A DNA stretch of 64,000 bases, taken from Archivesica marissinica (Eukaryota > Mollusca > Bivalvia > Venerida > Vesicomyidae). Made by a program: the position numbers and the translations under genes. Below the pieces are notes generated by a model, which worked only from the letters and a program-made list of their open reading frames with translations, searched no databases and had not been told where the DNA came from. Position 1 is the first letter of the stretch. Every line of letters starts with the position of its first letter. Shown piece by piece: positions 1 to 15,100 of the stretch. Location: positions 11,039,814-11,103,813 of the forward strand of contig CM026386.1 of NCBI GenBank assembly GCA_014843695.1, given 5' to 3'.

Positions 1-80
1 GTATTAGTGTCAGATGGGGGATCGAACATGCGATCGTGGATTACCAGTCCAGCGTGTTACCACTGGACTACAGAGCCGCT
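1..80 (-). repeat. tRNA-derived SINE head, family A (cut by window edge)
   Basis: Read on the minus strand this resembles a tRNA: an A-box-like stretch (TGTAGTCCAGTGG) and a B-box-like stretch (GTTCGATCCC). The same head occurs at 39541-39820 and 41813-42088, where a longer body follows, so it is a dispersed SINE and not a tRNA gene. The body lies outside the window. Confidence 0.7.
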
Positions 81-2978
81 GCGAGTAACGCCACACGTTA
101 TATTAACACTACGGTATTAGGTCAGTGTAATTTTACATGGTTGTAGTCATTTGAAAGAAAAAAACAATTTTGCAACAGTTCAATATGAAGCCGCAATAGT
201 AATAAAGAATGAACACGATCAATATCAATTGAAATGAATGACAGTGATTGTCGGTATCATGATCCGATCAGAATGAAAATGCAAAACATACTTGCAGCTG
301 ATTATGCAAAAAGGTAAGAGTGACGTATTATATGAAACCTTTATTTCCAAGTGAAACCGTAGAGATATAATGACAATTATAATATGAAATAGGCACTAAC
401 TATCAACGGGGAAAGCCAACATCAATTACTGAACTAGACTTTATAGTATGAATATGACCTACATCATCGCGTGGTCGGGGCGGATGGGGTGACATATAGT
501 TAGAATGATGATAATGATCGTGCTTTTAGTGTAGACGTTAAACGTAATTGTAGAATTCACGGATGCATGAGCCCGAGCGATTACCTATCAAATCCTATTT
601 CAGAATAAGAAAGTCAGTATACAGAACTACTTCTAAATCGAGCTGCGCTGTGTGTGGATTTCAAGAAGGAAATCAAAATACTCCCCCCCCCACGACACAG
701 ACGATCAAAATGACTGCGCCAATAACACCGCAACTGTAGTTACTAAAGAATCACATATCTATATGAATTACTGCTTAATTTACACATAACGGCAGTGTAT
801 ACGCTCACCAATACGTGACTGTAGCAAATTAATGATTGCCTCTTCTGCTCGAAATCCGGGAGAGAAAGAATTAATTCTGAGAAGAAAAATGCCCCAATCA
901 AACAACTATAATGACTTCCGAAATTAAAATATTTTAATTACATGCGGCTATGAACTGTAATAATGTTCTTGTATCATAGATAATTAAAGTACTTGATAAA
1001 TTGTATTATTTCATAGAATGTCTGTTAAATGTGAGAAGTGATCGGTCTATGGACATTTGGATAATGTATTTGTAAGTTAAATGTTCTTTTTCATGTATAT
1101 TTTGTATACCATTGCAAGGCGTATTGGAATGTACGTCAGAATATTGTTCCAGGTTTCATAATTGTGTAAGGTGGTTAAATCATACAAATTAATGGCGTGA
1201 CAGTTGATTAGTGCTGTTCAACCTGTCTAAATCTATAATTTAGTTGTGTTTAACCTATTGCCAGTAGTACAGTGCGAGGATAATTTGAACACATTAATTT
1301 TGTATTGCATATTTGCCTGGCAATCACCATTTGTATGAAATATTGCATACATGCATTATTAACAAGCTCGCTGGTTGATTAACATCTCACGTTTTGGTGG
1401 ATACTTTTTCAATATAAAACAAACAGAAGTAATATTCCATATCACGATGAGATTAGGTCAAAATATATATTTATAGATATTAATATACAAGTAGACAGTA
1501 CCACATGTAAACATCCCAGGTTGTTCCTTTTCACTTTTAGACATTGTATGCATTTTAAGTACCGTAGGACACCATGAACTTCGAAACCCTATAAACATGA
1601 TAAATGAAAATCTTCCACCAACGTGAAATGAAATGTGTTACTTCTGACCCTCAATAAAGAAGAACCGACACAATGGCGCCCAACGATGGACTGTTAGTGC
1701 ATGCGTACAATGTCAATGTTACGAAGCACAGCAGTGCAAATTCTTCTTCTTTCTTTTTGATGTTTGTGAAATATCCACGCCTTACAGTAGGCACATTTTT
1801 GAACTTGCCAACTTCAGATCTTTTTAGTACAACTGGCAGTAACACAAATGTTGTCAATCTCTGTAGGACCGTTTACATGTCGCTTACTAAGCAGATTCTG
1901 AGAACTATGCAAATAAGAGCAAAACAACTTATGGTGCCAAGGTTAAGGTGGCTACAAGTGATGCCTTAGACCTTGAGCTCGTTAGAAATGTTGGTCTGAA
2001 AGGAAGGAATAAATTAAACTAAACAATCATATAATATTATACTCATTTATATAGTAGTCAATGAATGCAAAAAAAAAATGCCTCTGTGCCTGCTGAAGTT
2101 ATTGTTAATAAGAAAAATCATCGTACAAAAGCTATAAAAACAATTAACATGATTTGAGTTTCTTTATTGTTTAATAATGTGTATAGTGTATAATGATATT
2201 TTGTTACATATTTGCCTGTGCATTTTAGTGAAGATTTCACAGCAATATTATTTCTCTTAAACTTAAATTTGTTTTCTCCGTTACTCGTTCTGCAATCTTG
2301 TGATTTTCCTTTTCATAAAAAAAGTCGGTATTCAACCGTGTCTACTAGAGAGTTGCTACACATTTTATAATATACACGCATCAATGGCGTATGATCTCGT
2401 TCTTTGCACCCATATTCAGCCATCGGGTGGGATTTCCTTATATGCAACTCGTGGAGGTGCTAGATTCACTTCACTTTATATCTATGCTAATTATTTGGCT
2501 GCTCTCATGATTTCGTTTCCTTCTTCAAGCATTTTGTTTGCTTATTGAGTGATCAAAACCTATTTACCAATTATTCAAATATTCTTGGGGATGGCAGTTT
2601 ACTAATGATCTTTGCATTGTCATGATTATGTATGTATGTAAATTAATGTAAAATAGCAACTAAAATATGATTAAACTAAACTAACAAACTTGAAAACACT
2701 CGGTCTAGCATAACAATTCCTTAACAAGCTACGTTTGCGTACATCATTATATACATTACAAATACACACAAAATAAAATTCATCCTCTATATCACCGGAT
2801 TTACAAATAAGACACTATCTTTGATTAGGATATATTCTTAATAAGGCTAGCATTTCCGTTACCAAAAACAATACGATTATGTCTTGCCTCCAAGTTCATG
2901 TGTATGTGTAACTCGTGCTATTGTTACCCACTCGATCATGTTTATATTATCCAAGTATCTATAATTTATATTTTCCAG
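81..2978. other. Intronic or intergenic AT-rich DNA without a supported gene
   Basis: No convincing exon or RNA gene is visible. The short open frames here lack splice-site support and have the base composition of the surrounding DNA. The stretch 1880-2011 could be read as a short terminal exon after a CAG acceptor, but nothing corroborates it. A C8 tract lies near 683. Confidence 0.5.
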
Positions 2979-3110
2979 CATCTCGTATAGAGGATGCAGA
3001 CTGCCAGACGGCTGTAGAATGTTTGATTGATTGTAGCATTGCATTCACACAGAATGTGGAATTGCTGGAGCACATTTGTTATGCTATCAACACACTTGTT
3101 GCACTCAAAG
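2979..3110 (+). CDS. ARM gene exon a
   Basis: Acceptor tattttccag before the exon and donor AAAG|gtatga after it. Its 44 codons include the helical core LLEHICYAINTLVALKG. It is the most upstream exon with clear support; earlier exons are probably outside the window. Confidence 0.72.
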
Positions 3111-6100
3111 GTATGAACAAGTCGCATCAATTAGCTTTTGCAAATTAACTTGCCCCACCCACCATATAGTGGCATATAAAATCGACAATTACTCACATTG
3201 ATGAGCAAGTTACATGATCTCAATAGTTTGCATTATTTTAGCTCGACAGATAAATAAGTTCTTACATCTTTTACACTAATAAACGTGGAGACCTAATTGC
3301 TGATGGAATCCATCGTCACATGGGAACATGGGTTAAAGTGTTTTGTCTTTATCGAACATGTTCAAAATCAATTTTAAACTATTTGTAGATCGGTGCCCTT
3401 AATGGTTGTACCGTAATCGTATAGTAGTTCTGGTGTTTAGTAAAAGTTCCAAATCCATTTGACAACATAAGTATTTATTTTACATCAAATTGTTAATTCG
3501 TGCATAAGCACCATACGGTGCTTTTAAAATCCCAGTTTGTCTCCCCTCCAATCTAAATATATCTAATCTTTTATAGAGAAGCAAGCTTGGACATGTATTC
3601 CATACAATGTCAAGCTACAGATGTTCCAGTAAACATGTTTGGTATAACTGTCACTCAATATATCAATTCGGATATATTGTGTTGGTGCAAACACCCGCTT
3701 GTACGGACAATAACAAGTTATCATTTTAGAATTATAATGTTTAAACTTAAACATTAGAGTACATTTCTGATGTAATAGCACACGTGTGTGGGAAACCCTT
3801 TAAGATTCTGGCCGATCATACATGTAAGGTGTCCCCACTCCAAATATACTTGTTTCTCAACCAAATGTACTTGCTTCTCTGGCAACATAAAACAGTCAGT
3901 ACAGTTCCATGTATAATTGTCTTGTATAAAGAACATATACAACATTATTAGAAATAGACCAATACCCATAGTATATGTATCATGCTATACAACTAATTAT
4001 GGAGGTAATTAATTAACATAATCAACATATAATCCCATTATGGTACAGGTTAAACATTTATGGAAAGTTATATTCACTCAATTTATAGAAATATATTATG
4101 CGTTCCAACTGAACTATATAATAATTATTCACTCAATTTATTGAAATATATTTATGCTTTCCAACTGTATATTGCAATGAATGAAAACTCCTTCGCGAAT
4201 AATAATAATAATAAAGCACTAATAACGTCATCAATGTGCTGTGACGTCATTGACGTCGATGACGTTAACATGTCGATAGTATCCATATGGATGCTCTGTG
4301 CTAAATAAAATTTAAAATTGCACAGCAAAATATATTTATTTAATAACAAAGAAAGTACAATTGACAAGCAAAACGTACGATGAATTGGAACAGTATATAG
4401 AATCGGAAGCATTATTAACATACACAACAATTCAATGAAATATGGAACTTCATCAGTGAAATAAAATGTGGTATTTCACTGGCTGAAAGCAGTAGAATAA
4501 TACATTTTATTACTCACTGCTTTGCATGGAGCTTTGCACGGACTCACATATGACGTAATTTATGGTCGTCTAATCACGATGTTCTAGTTCCATTTAGCGC
4601 ATGGTTGCATCGCTTGTGTCATAAAATCACGTTTCAGCGTAAAATAAATATATATTTGTTTAATTAACTCTTTCACCGCCAATGTCGCATAAAAGCGACT
4701 TTGCAAAAACAGACAGAACAGAACGTGTCGTCTGATCAGGCTGTATGTTGATTGCTCTTCAGACAGTGGAGCTGAAGCACCTATCCGAATAGCAAACAAC
4801 ATAGATCCTGATCAGACGCGGCGTTACGCCGCGGCTGATCTGGATCTATGTTGCTTGGCGCTGAAAGAGTTAAGTGAATGACATCGCAAACATACAGCAT
4901 ATAAACCATAAATAACCGAAAAACAAAATATTATTTCCTACATCAGCCGCATATTTCGGTGTGCAATACACTAAATAGGTTTAAATTATAACACTATATT
5001 ATGTACAGAATGCGTTCATGCGACGGTGGTTCGACTGGATGGAGTAAGCAAGCTGATAGATCTGATGAGGACGTACGAGGATAATGTGGAAATCCAAGTC
5101 AATAGCTGCAAGGCCATAGGAAACATATCTGTCAATGGTATCATTTTCATCTATACACTAGTTAAGCTTGATTGATTCTTTAGCGACTACGAAACAAGTT
5201 TCAGCAACTTATACTAATTACATTCGTAGACAGATGACAGCTTGCATATAATATGTGTTCAGTGGTGTATGTGCGCGTGCGGGGGGGGGGGGGGCACCAG
5301 AGTAAGCATACCTGTACGATTTGGTGACCACTGAATATTCTCCATAATGCTTCAATTTTTCTTAATAATCCAATGTATTTTTAATACCAGCTGAATAGTC
5401 TATGCTAATCAGTTCAATTCTGATCTGATCAGAGTTGATATTTGCTTTTTCAAAACATTTTTTAATATGCGCAATAGTGCTCTCATACAATCATCAGCAT
5501 TTTATGATATCATTTTGATTGTAAGCTTATTTTAGGTTAGATTAGCGTAGGCTATTCAGATTTATCATGTGTTGTTTACAAATACATGTATGTATATACA
5601 TATGTTATATCATACTATATTATTACAACTGCATAATGTGATGTGTTTTATACTTTGATAAATACCGTCTCTTGTAACTCATGTATGAGTGGCAATGTAC
5701 TATACCATGTATTATTTTAATGTTGTTCTGTTATTGTTGTACATTGATGAGACGTAAATAAATTAATAAAACTACTTCCACGGATCGAATCTGTATAGCT
5801 GAAGATGTATTCCAGAGATGTATTTATTTTTGAGATGTATTTATTTATTAGTAACATGAGCGGAGATAATTATGTTATATTGTAGCTGATTTCCGGAGGT
5901 ATGTTGAGGATATGGGAGCATCGGAGGCAATCATAGCTAGTATGTTGAAGCTAGACAAGAATCTAAGCATTCAAAATGCAGCGTGTATGACACTTACCAA
6001 TATATCAGCAGAAGGTACGTCCAAATAACATGATTAAAACATGACCCTTAAAGTTTAAACTTTATTTATTTTACAACGATTGCGAAGCAAGTTTTAACAA

Positions 6101-9100
6101 CTTATATTAATCACTCTCGCTGGCGCGGATGAAAGCGTATATGTGGTCATTCTTGTGGGAGGAAACCGGAGTACCCGGAGAAAACCCACCTGTACGATCT
6201 GGCGACCACTACCATCTCACATACTTCCCGATTCGAAGATCGAACTCGGGTTGCATTGGTGGGAAGCGAGCCCGCTAACCACTGCGCTAATCGGACATGA
6301 CCCTTACTATTACATCCTCAGAAGGCAAGCCACATAGATCACTTAATGGACATATCAACTATTCAAAACGCAGCCTGTTTGACCGTTACCAATACCCACA
6401 GAAGGTACGTCGGCAAATAACGTTCTTAAACGATGCACCAACTGTTCATAGACAAAATACCTGCGCCTTACTATTATATCCTCGGAAGGTACGCCCATAC
6501 AGAATAATACTTAATACATGTCCTAATGGACATATAAACTACTGAAAACAACAGAGACTGTATGACCCATGCTAATGTATTCCCAGAATGTACATCCATG
6601 CATAGAACAATTACTCATATTGAAAGAGCCAGCCATTTCTGATTTATGAAATGCATCTTATGAACATCGTTACTGCATGTCAGACACTCGGTAACACTTA
6701 TTTAACTATCACTATCACTATATAACATAAATATCTGACAATGTGCATACGAATATCTGACAATGTGCGTACGAATATCCGACAATGTGCATACGAATAT
6801 CCGACAATGTGCATACGAATATCTGACAATGTGCATACGAATATCTGACAATGTGCATACGAATATCTGACAATGTGCATACGAATCTCTGACAATGTGC
6901 ATACGAATCTCTGACAATGTGCATACGAATATCTGACAATGTGCATACGAATCTCTGACAATGTGCATACGAATATCTGACAATGTTCATACGAATATCT
7001 TTTTGTTTAAACATAATTTATTGCCAAAATGTACATAGCAATTTGGTTTGAGCCACAAGTGCTTTCCACATTATGAAACGGCTCTCCCCAATACATGGTA
7101 TTTATCGAAAATTCATTTTATGGCTACAATTAGTTTACAACGCATTTAAATGAATAAATGCAAATTACATACATAACGATACATAAAAATACAATATCAT
7201 CAGTTATACAACGTACTCATGCAAGTGTGCCTGTGGTGCTCGTGTCTAGTGAACGACCAGAACCTCTCTTTCTATTTGCAGACTAAGCGTTAATTTGTAA
7301 ACATAGACATTCTATATAGTTTTTCAATACATTCAAAGAGTACTCTTGTTTTGTTGTTTGATTAATACTAATGGCCGGTTTGAAATATTTTAGTATTCTT
7401 TATAAATTTCTGTACTGAGTTGAAAATAATTAAGTTATCACTTTCAATCAGATTTTCTTTACCTATTAGCAGTGTTTTCGCATTTAAAGGATGGTATTGT
7501 CGTGTTTCTCTGAATAGGGTTATTCTTTGATTTTGAAACAAAGGACAATGAAAAAAGTAGTGTTCAGCGTTTTCAATCCCAGTTTGACAATCGCAAGTCG
7601 CATTTTCCCTTAAATGGTTATTGTATAAGTCTGCGTTCAAGTTGCTGCAGCCATTTCTTATACGAGCATGGTAAACTACTAAGTTAAGCTACGCGAACCT
7701 TTATGATAAAACATGGGTACATCTTTTTGTTTGAACAGTGAAGACTTGAGTCTATTCTTAAAACAAGTTAAGGTTGGAGCGTGTTTTAAGTGTTCGGGTA
7801 GTGCATTCCATATACCAACACTAGATGGTACAAAAGAGTTTGAAAATAAAGCTGTACGTCTGGCAATTACAGTAAAATTATCAGCATTTCTTAAATTATA
7901 ACGATTTTCTTCGCCGACTGTTCTCGGGATGATTGTACTAAACTGTTCGGGTAATAGACCATTTTTGTATTTGTACATTATAACGAGTTTTTGCATTTTT
8001 CTTCTGTCGTTTAAAGGTATCCATCCTATTTCTTCTCTTAATTTATTTAAAGAAACTGATCGTGTTAGACCTGTTACAACTCGAGCTGCCTCGTACTGTA
8101 ATTTTTCTAATTTATCTTTTTCAAATTCAGTGCAACTGTCCCATACTACCGCATCATATTCTAATTGAGGTCTCATGTATGATATATAGATCTGGTTTAA
8201 GGTGTCCTTATTGATTTTAAATTTTAAAGCTTTCATTAGATTTAGCACTTTTGAAGTCGATTTGAAAATAATGTCTACGTGCTCGTACCATTTTCCATTA
8301 TTGCTTAATGTTAGTCCTAAGTGCTTATGGCTTTCACTAAAAGGTAACCGAGTTCCTTCGAAATATAATACAGGATTGTTTTGATTTCTATTGGTGCTAA
8401 AGAACAGTACTTCTGTTTTGTTAGGATTGAAGGTGACTAACCATCTTTTTGACCATTCTGATATCATGTAAAGATCGTGATTTAGTATACCTTCCAAGTC
8501 TGCAATTGTTGATGTCGTTTGAGCTAAAGATGTATGATCAGCGAATAACCTACTTATGCTTAATAAGTGGTCTGCTATATCATTAACATATACTAGACAA
8601 AAATAATGGTCCAAGTATTGACCCTTGAGGAACTCCAGAATGAATGAGCTCACTAAGAGATGTAGTAGAACCTAATACAACCTTTTGTGTTCTGTTTGTT
8701 AAATAATTTTCCACCCATTTCAGAAGGTTGCCATTTATACCATTTTGCCTAAGTTTAAACAATAGACCTTTATGCCAAACCATGTCAAAGGCTTTCGAAA
8801 TATCGCAGAATATCATACACATACTTTGTTTTGAATCTAGTGTCTGGCATATTTGATTGTAAATTTCTATAAGTTGATAAACACTAGAGTGATTTGGTCT
8901 AAAGCCACACTGGTTAGGTAATATAAGTTTGTTGAAATGTAAGTGGTTATGGATATGTTTATAAATAATTATTTCCATAACTTTCCCTTGACAGTTTAAC
9001 AGTGATATCGGCCTATACTTGTTTGGTTCTTCAGTCCTCCCTTTCTTGAATAGAGGGATAACATTAGCATTTTTTCATACTGATGGAAATATGCCTTCTT

Positions 9101-12100
9101 GAAATGACCTATTAAACATAATAGCTAATGGTTTGACAATAGATGAAGCCGTTTCTTTCAACATTTTGTGACTTATACCATCTGGGCCGTTTGCTTTGTT
9201 TACATCAATATTTTTTAAAATGTCCAAAATATCTAATTCTGAAATATGAAAATCTTCAAGTTTTATATTCGTTTTACTTTCATAAATCGGAAGTGTGGCA
9301 TTTGAGTCATCGACATTTGATATGGATGAAAAATATGAGTTCAAGCAATTCGCTTTTTCTTTTTCAGTTACTGCATAATTTACGTCTCCATTAGGGAGAG
9401 TCGTAATAAGTGGTGGGACTATGTTTTCTCCGCGTCTACTAAGGTTTCTTCAATGTTGTTATAGAAATTTGTTTTGGCTTGTTTAATATAATTATTAACT
9501 TTGTTTCTTTTTTTCTTAAACTCGTTCCAATCGGATGTGTTGTTTGAATGCATAACTTTTTACCTTATCTTATCTCTCTGTTTGATTAGTTTTCTAATAT
9601 CCGAGTCAAACCAAGGTTTGTCATTAGGTCGGATTAAAACATATTTGTTAGGTATGCACTCTTTTGCATAACTTAGAAACGTATTGTTAAACTTTAAGCA
9701 ACATTCATTTACATCGCCATTGTTTAAAAAATCCCAGTTTGTATTAGTAATCAGATTTAACTGTTCAAAGTTAGCTCTTTTATAAGACCAAATGTGACGT
9801 TCATAGCATTTGGTTAACTAAATGGTAAAATTGCATTGGTCACTGATTTCTTCTGGAACTGGTAAAACTCCAGAGTTTAGTACATTGAAATCATCTGGTA
9901 CAATGATTGGATCAATAGACGTCGCTGTATGTTGCGTAACTATTGTAGGTTCAATTATTATATTTCTTAAGCCGTTTGACTGAATTAAATTCTTTAATTT
10001 ATTATTGTTAGGGTTTAATTGGTCCTCGTTTATGTCCCCTAGTATAACGATGCGTTTACATTGTTCGTTAGCTCTTTCCAAGGCAATATTTAGATTATCC
10101 CAGAACTGTACACTAGAGTTGGGCCTTCTATAGATTACACATATAATGAAATCATCCCCTTTATTTTTCACTTTAATCCATAAATAATCCGGTAATAAGA
10201 TCTCGAATTCATTTAGTATATCAGCAAGTAATTTAGGAGAAGCATAAAGTAAGATACCACCAGAGTGAGACGAGATATCGTTACGAAAAAACTGACCATA
10301 ATTATCTATGCCTAATTTATCGTTTGGGACAGTATCATCTAAATGTGTTTCTGTGAAGCTTATAATATCAAAGTCACTGTAATTTTCTTTTATGAATTCT
10401 AACTTATTTCGAATACTGCGTATGTTTAGGTGCATTATACCAATGCTCTTATCGTCCGGACCAGGATTTAACTCCACGTTTCGGCTTCTAATAAGTAACA
10501 ACATTTTGAACGTACTTTTGACATATAGTGTCTGTAAACATATTTTTAGTTTGCCGGATATATGCTTATTGTGTTTGACAGTCTGTGTTTCCCAATAAAC
10601 TATAGACTTAACCATTAGGTAATAGACATATATTCAAACTCCTTAGTTTGGGAAACAATGACTGATACACACATGTATAAAGTTCAACAGAGGGTTCGAC
10701 AATCGCACACGAGCAACGAGCATCACAATAAACACACCCACAGTTACAGTGCAAGCATTAATAGCATATGTACGAAGTACAGCATCTAAATGAATACGCG
10801 TATCTAAGTTGGTATGGTTGGAAGTTCGAACAAAAATCCTAACTAAAATATACTTTTGTGGATTGTTATGTGATTTCTGATTATGAGTGAAGCTTATTGT
10901 ATATGACAAGTTTAGTAGATTGAATAATCACTGAATATAAATAAAGTAGCGTCATTGCTCTCTGTTATTCGTGCATGTATGATACGAAAACGTAATAATG
11001 CGATAATTTAACATGTAGGCTATTTACAACGGATCTGGGCTAATTTATAGACCTGATCCGATAAGAACAAAGTTTTTTCTTATGTTTGACCTAATGACCT
11101 GATTTTTACTGTAGTAATACTGGTCTGTTCCTGACAAAATTATAATAACATTTCACATGTTGTTTTATGTAGTGGTCAACTAGCTGAAAACTTTAATCAA
11201 TTCAAGTAATCACTTCAAGGGCAGTAACTGTGATGTTTCTGGCCTATTCCGGACGAGGTTATACTTGTGCACATAATGTAATGGTTAACTCATCAAACCT
11301 TTAATCAATTCATTGGTAGTAATATCGGTGTTTCTGACCTGTTCCGGAAAAGGTTACAATGTCATGTGCGTATACAGGTAAACTCATCGAACATTATAGA
11401 TTCAAGGGGAGTAACTCTGGTGTTGCAGACATGTTCCAGATAACATACTCACAAGTGCGCATTATGATGGTACAAACATATTTTGAACCTTAGGTCATCT
11501 ACAAAATTATTGTAAAAATTTAACGGAAGCACGCACACACGTCTACACGGACGCACGAATATACACGCTAACTACGGACGGACAGCGCCGAGTCTATATA
11601 AGTCTATGTACACATATAATAAACACATGATGAATAATATAAACCATCATCATCATTATCGTCATCATCATCAGTAGCATTTGTTTTTACCGTACATGTA
11701 TTAATTTAAACTCTACAGACGTATGTAATTGGTAATCACTATTTTAGTATTAATATATACATGCATTATTTGCATTTCCTTGGCTAAATTTATAAAGTAA
11801 AAAAATAAAAATATTTTGCAACAAAAATAAGTACTGCATAATATTTTTTTCTCCCTATGTGCTAAGATTCTCACGCCTTGCAGTATAGTCTTATACAGTA
11901 TATGTACATACGGATTTACAATGTAACTTTACATGCAGTCCATCCATGCGTTGTGCCGTTGGAACGTAAGAGTACATTTTCGAACGGGCAATAAGTTTGA
12001 AATGGCTATTCTTAACTAGCATAGTTTTTCAGGTACGAGGAAATCGTGATTGTTATCCTCAGGTTACTGTAAATAGATACTAATCAATTGATTTTGTAAA

Positions 12101-15100
12101 ACGTAAGCGCACCTATTTTCATCGATATAGCCAATGCACAGGAATAAATTAAAAACATGTACTCCGTTCATGAGTATACAAATGAATCTTCACTCTAGGC
12201 GGTTTCGTTCCCAGCAGATTAATACGTGATTGATTCACGTGAAACCAATAACGTAATATCGCCGATTGTTAAACATGAATAATGAATACTAATGAGGTAC
12301 TTATTACCACGTGACTAATATTTCACGTGAACGCAATATAAACAAACTCAGAAAAAGTGACCACCAGTCGTTCCCCTTTATTAATTATTATATACTGAGT
12401 CAAATAAGAAACGATACATGGTATAAACACATATGTATTTTAATTACTAAATAAGCAATTCATCTGAAATTTCGTGTTCCGAGATTGAAACATATGAGTC
12501 AATGTTACAAGTTTAAAATTCGATCATACCATCATTATCTGTTACGCTGTGGCGTCATTTGTGACTAAGGGGTCAAGTGGAATATTCACACAATAGTCAA
12601 TACCGTGTATGACCTCCATTGGCATCTCTCACTGCAATGTAGCGCCGTCGCATGGAACGAATAAGTGTCAGAATCTCATATTGGCCAATGTTGTTCCACT
12701 CCTGACGCAGAATATCACTCAGTTGGTGTAACGTCGCCGGCTGACGGAGTCTTACACGACGGTCTAAGGTATCCCATAAATGTTCTATCGGAGACAAGTC
12801 TGGTGACAATGCTGGCCACGGTAAACGTTCAATGCTCCCCTGCTCCAATAATTGAGTGGTAATGTGTGCAGTGTCGCATCTGGCGTTGTCCTGTTGGAAC
12901 AGTGTGACGCGTCGATTGACGTTAAAGAATGGTAAAACAACGGGGGTAATAATTTCGTCACAGTACCGCTATGCGGTTAAGTTTCCGTCAACAATAATCA
13001 GTTGTGTGCGGCCGTCGAATGTGATACCGCCCCATACCATAACGGTACCGCCTCCAAACCGATCCACCTCACGTACACACGCATCGACGTAACGTTCTCC
13101 CAGTCGACGGTAAACTCGAGCCCTGCCATCCGCACGCCGTAAACGGAAACGCGATTCGTCACTAATCATAACGGAATTCCACTGTAAGCGAGTCCAACGT
13201 GCATGTTCACCCGTCCACTCACGACGTTCGTTCCTGTGACGTTGCGTCAACATGGACCCGGTGTACGGTCTGTAAGGACGGATTCCACGTTCAGCGAGCC
13301 TGTTCCGAACTGTGTGAGCACTGATTCTATTGTTGATCCTCCCAGGAGTAACGATGGCGGTATGAGTAGCGGGCAGGAAGCGGTCACGTAAATGTGACGT
13401 CCGAATATGACGGTCCTGTTTTGGCGTCGTCACGCGTGGTCGACCAGTACGTGGGCGATCGTCAGTTTATCCACGTGTTCGGTACCGTCCAAGTAGACGT
13501 GTGATCGTGATCCGGGACACACCGAAACGATTAGCGACGTCGTTATGACGTAAACCAACTTCAGTCATCCCAATTGCTCGCTTTCTCGAAATTTGGTCGA
13601 GTCTGGGCATTTCTTTTGAGGAAAATGCAGATCGTTTTGGTGTTTTTGCTCGAAGTAATTACAATATGAGTACAAAAAACTAGTTTGTGGATATATCCAT
13701 GTATAGCAAATCGTCTTCCTCGCGGATCACGTGCAAAATGGAAAATCATCGTTAGGAAAATATGGATGCATTATTTACCTGTGTATATGGATGAATATCA
13801 TAGTCATACGTCACTCCGAACTGAAAAGTGGTAGCTTATCACAGGCATTTATAAGTTTGCATCGTTTTCGTCAAATTGGTTTGGTATCGTTTCTTTTTTG
13901 ACTCAGTATATACTTATAATCAGCATCAGTATTGCGGATAATTATGCGGACGAATGTATTGAATAGTCAGAGGGAATATAATTGCAAAGAAGTTACTGTA
14001 CATGATATAAAATCATTGAGTTTCCCTATTTATAAAGATTGCAGAATAGTGGTCAAGTTATCTGAGAGAGTCAATATTCAACTCATTGTGTACACTTGCC
14101 AGTAGCAAGTAAACTGTTTTTAACATATAGTTTTTCGTGAATATATCTCACATCATCAATCATGAAGTTGCATCACTAGAGAACAACGTTTCTTCGAAAG
14201 GGTTAATGCATTTATCATAATGATATAAGTATTGTTTTATGACTAACTATCACACTAAATATTAAGCAAGTGACTGATCAATCACTGAGTTTACGAAAGT
14301 TTAAAAACACAGCACATCGTGTGATAATACTCTTTGTGTGGCTCTACTAGCCCTAGTGGTGGTTTGCCATATCTGCTATGTCCATCTCCCCGTAAATGCG
14401 TACTGGAAGGTCGTCAAATCTGCGTTTGGCAAATATCTTTCCATTTAGCGTCCAGAAAGAATGGATATCCTTTCTGGATTTAGCGTTAATGAGTTTTTGC
14501 ACAATGGAATGATTGTACTTAGTAAGGTCTTCTGTTATAAATACCTTCCCTGGTGCGTATTTCAGGTTAGTTTTGTGTGCGAAGACCCTTGATTTAGCGA
14601 AGTAGTTACTGAATTTAATCAAGATGTGCTTTTTCCCTTGGCCATTAAGATGACAACGTTCTACGTCGTTAGCGGTTACGTAGATCGGCACTTTCCGTGG
14701 TTTCTTCCCGTCCTGTTTATGATTACTATCATCATCCATTGCTTCATCGCCCCGATCATCACCACTCCCACGCCCATTGCTACGCAATGTGCATACGAAT
14801 ATCTGACAATGTGCATACGAATATCTGACAATGTGCATACGAATATCTGACAATGTGCATACGAATATCTGAATGTGCATACGAATATCTGACAATGTGC
14901 ATGCGAATATCTGACAATGTGCATACGAATATCTGACAATGTGCATGCGAATATCTGACAATGCGCATACGAATATCTGACAATGTGCATACGAATATCT
15001 GACAATGTGCATACGAATATCCGACAATGTGCATACGAATATCTGATAATGTTCGTATGAATATTTGACAATGTGCATACGAATATCTGACAATGTTCGT

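Larger units (their letters stand above)
7340..10615 (-). mobile_element. CR1/L2-like LINE, decayed
   Basis: Read on the minus strand: an AP-endonuclease domain (9818-10615), a linker and finger region (9075-9344), RT palm (8583-8978 and 7679-8653) and a C-terminal Cys-His region (7368-7640). The reading frame shifts several times, so the element is dead. The RT motif FCDISKAFDMVWHKGL and the GVPQGSILGPL block fit the Jockey/CR1/L2 group. It lies in the intron between ARM exons c and d, opposite to the host gene. Its exact 3' end near 7.3 kb is uncertain. Confidence 0.85.

Noticed and set aside
1673..2011. Coding exon around 1880-2011 or the 98-codon frame at 1673
   Set aside because: No homology, no convincing acceptor, and composition like the surroundings.
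6698..7014. Three overlapping frames of 87-98 codons
   Set aside because: Translations of the 22-bp minisatellite.
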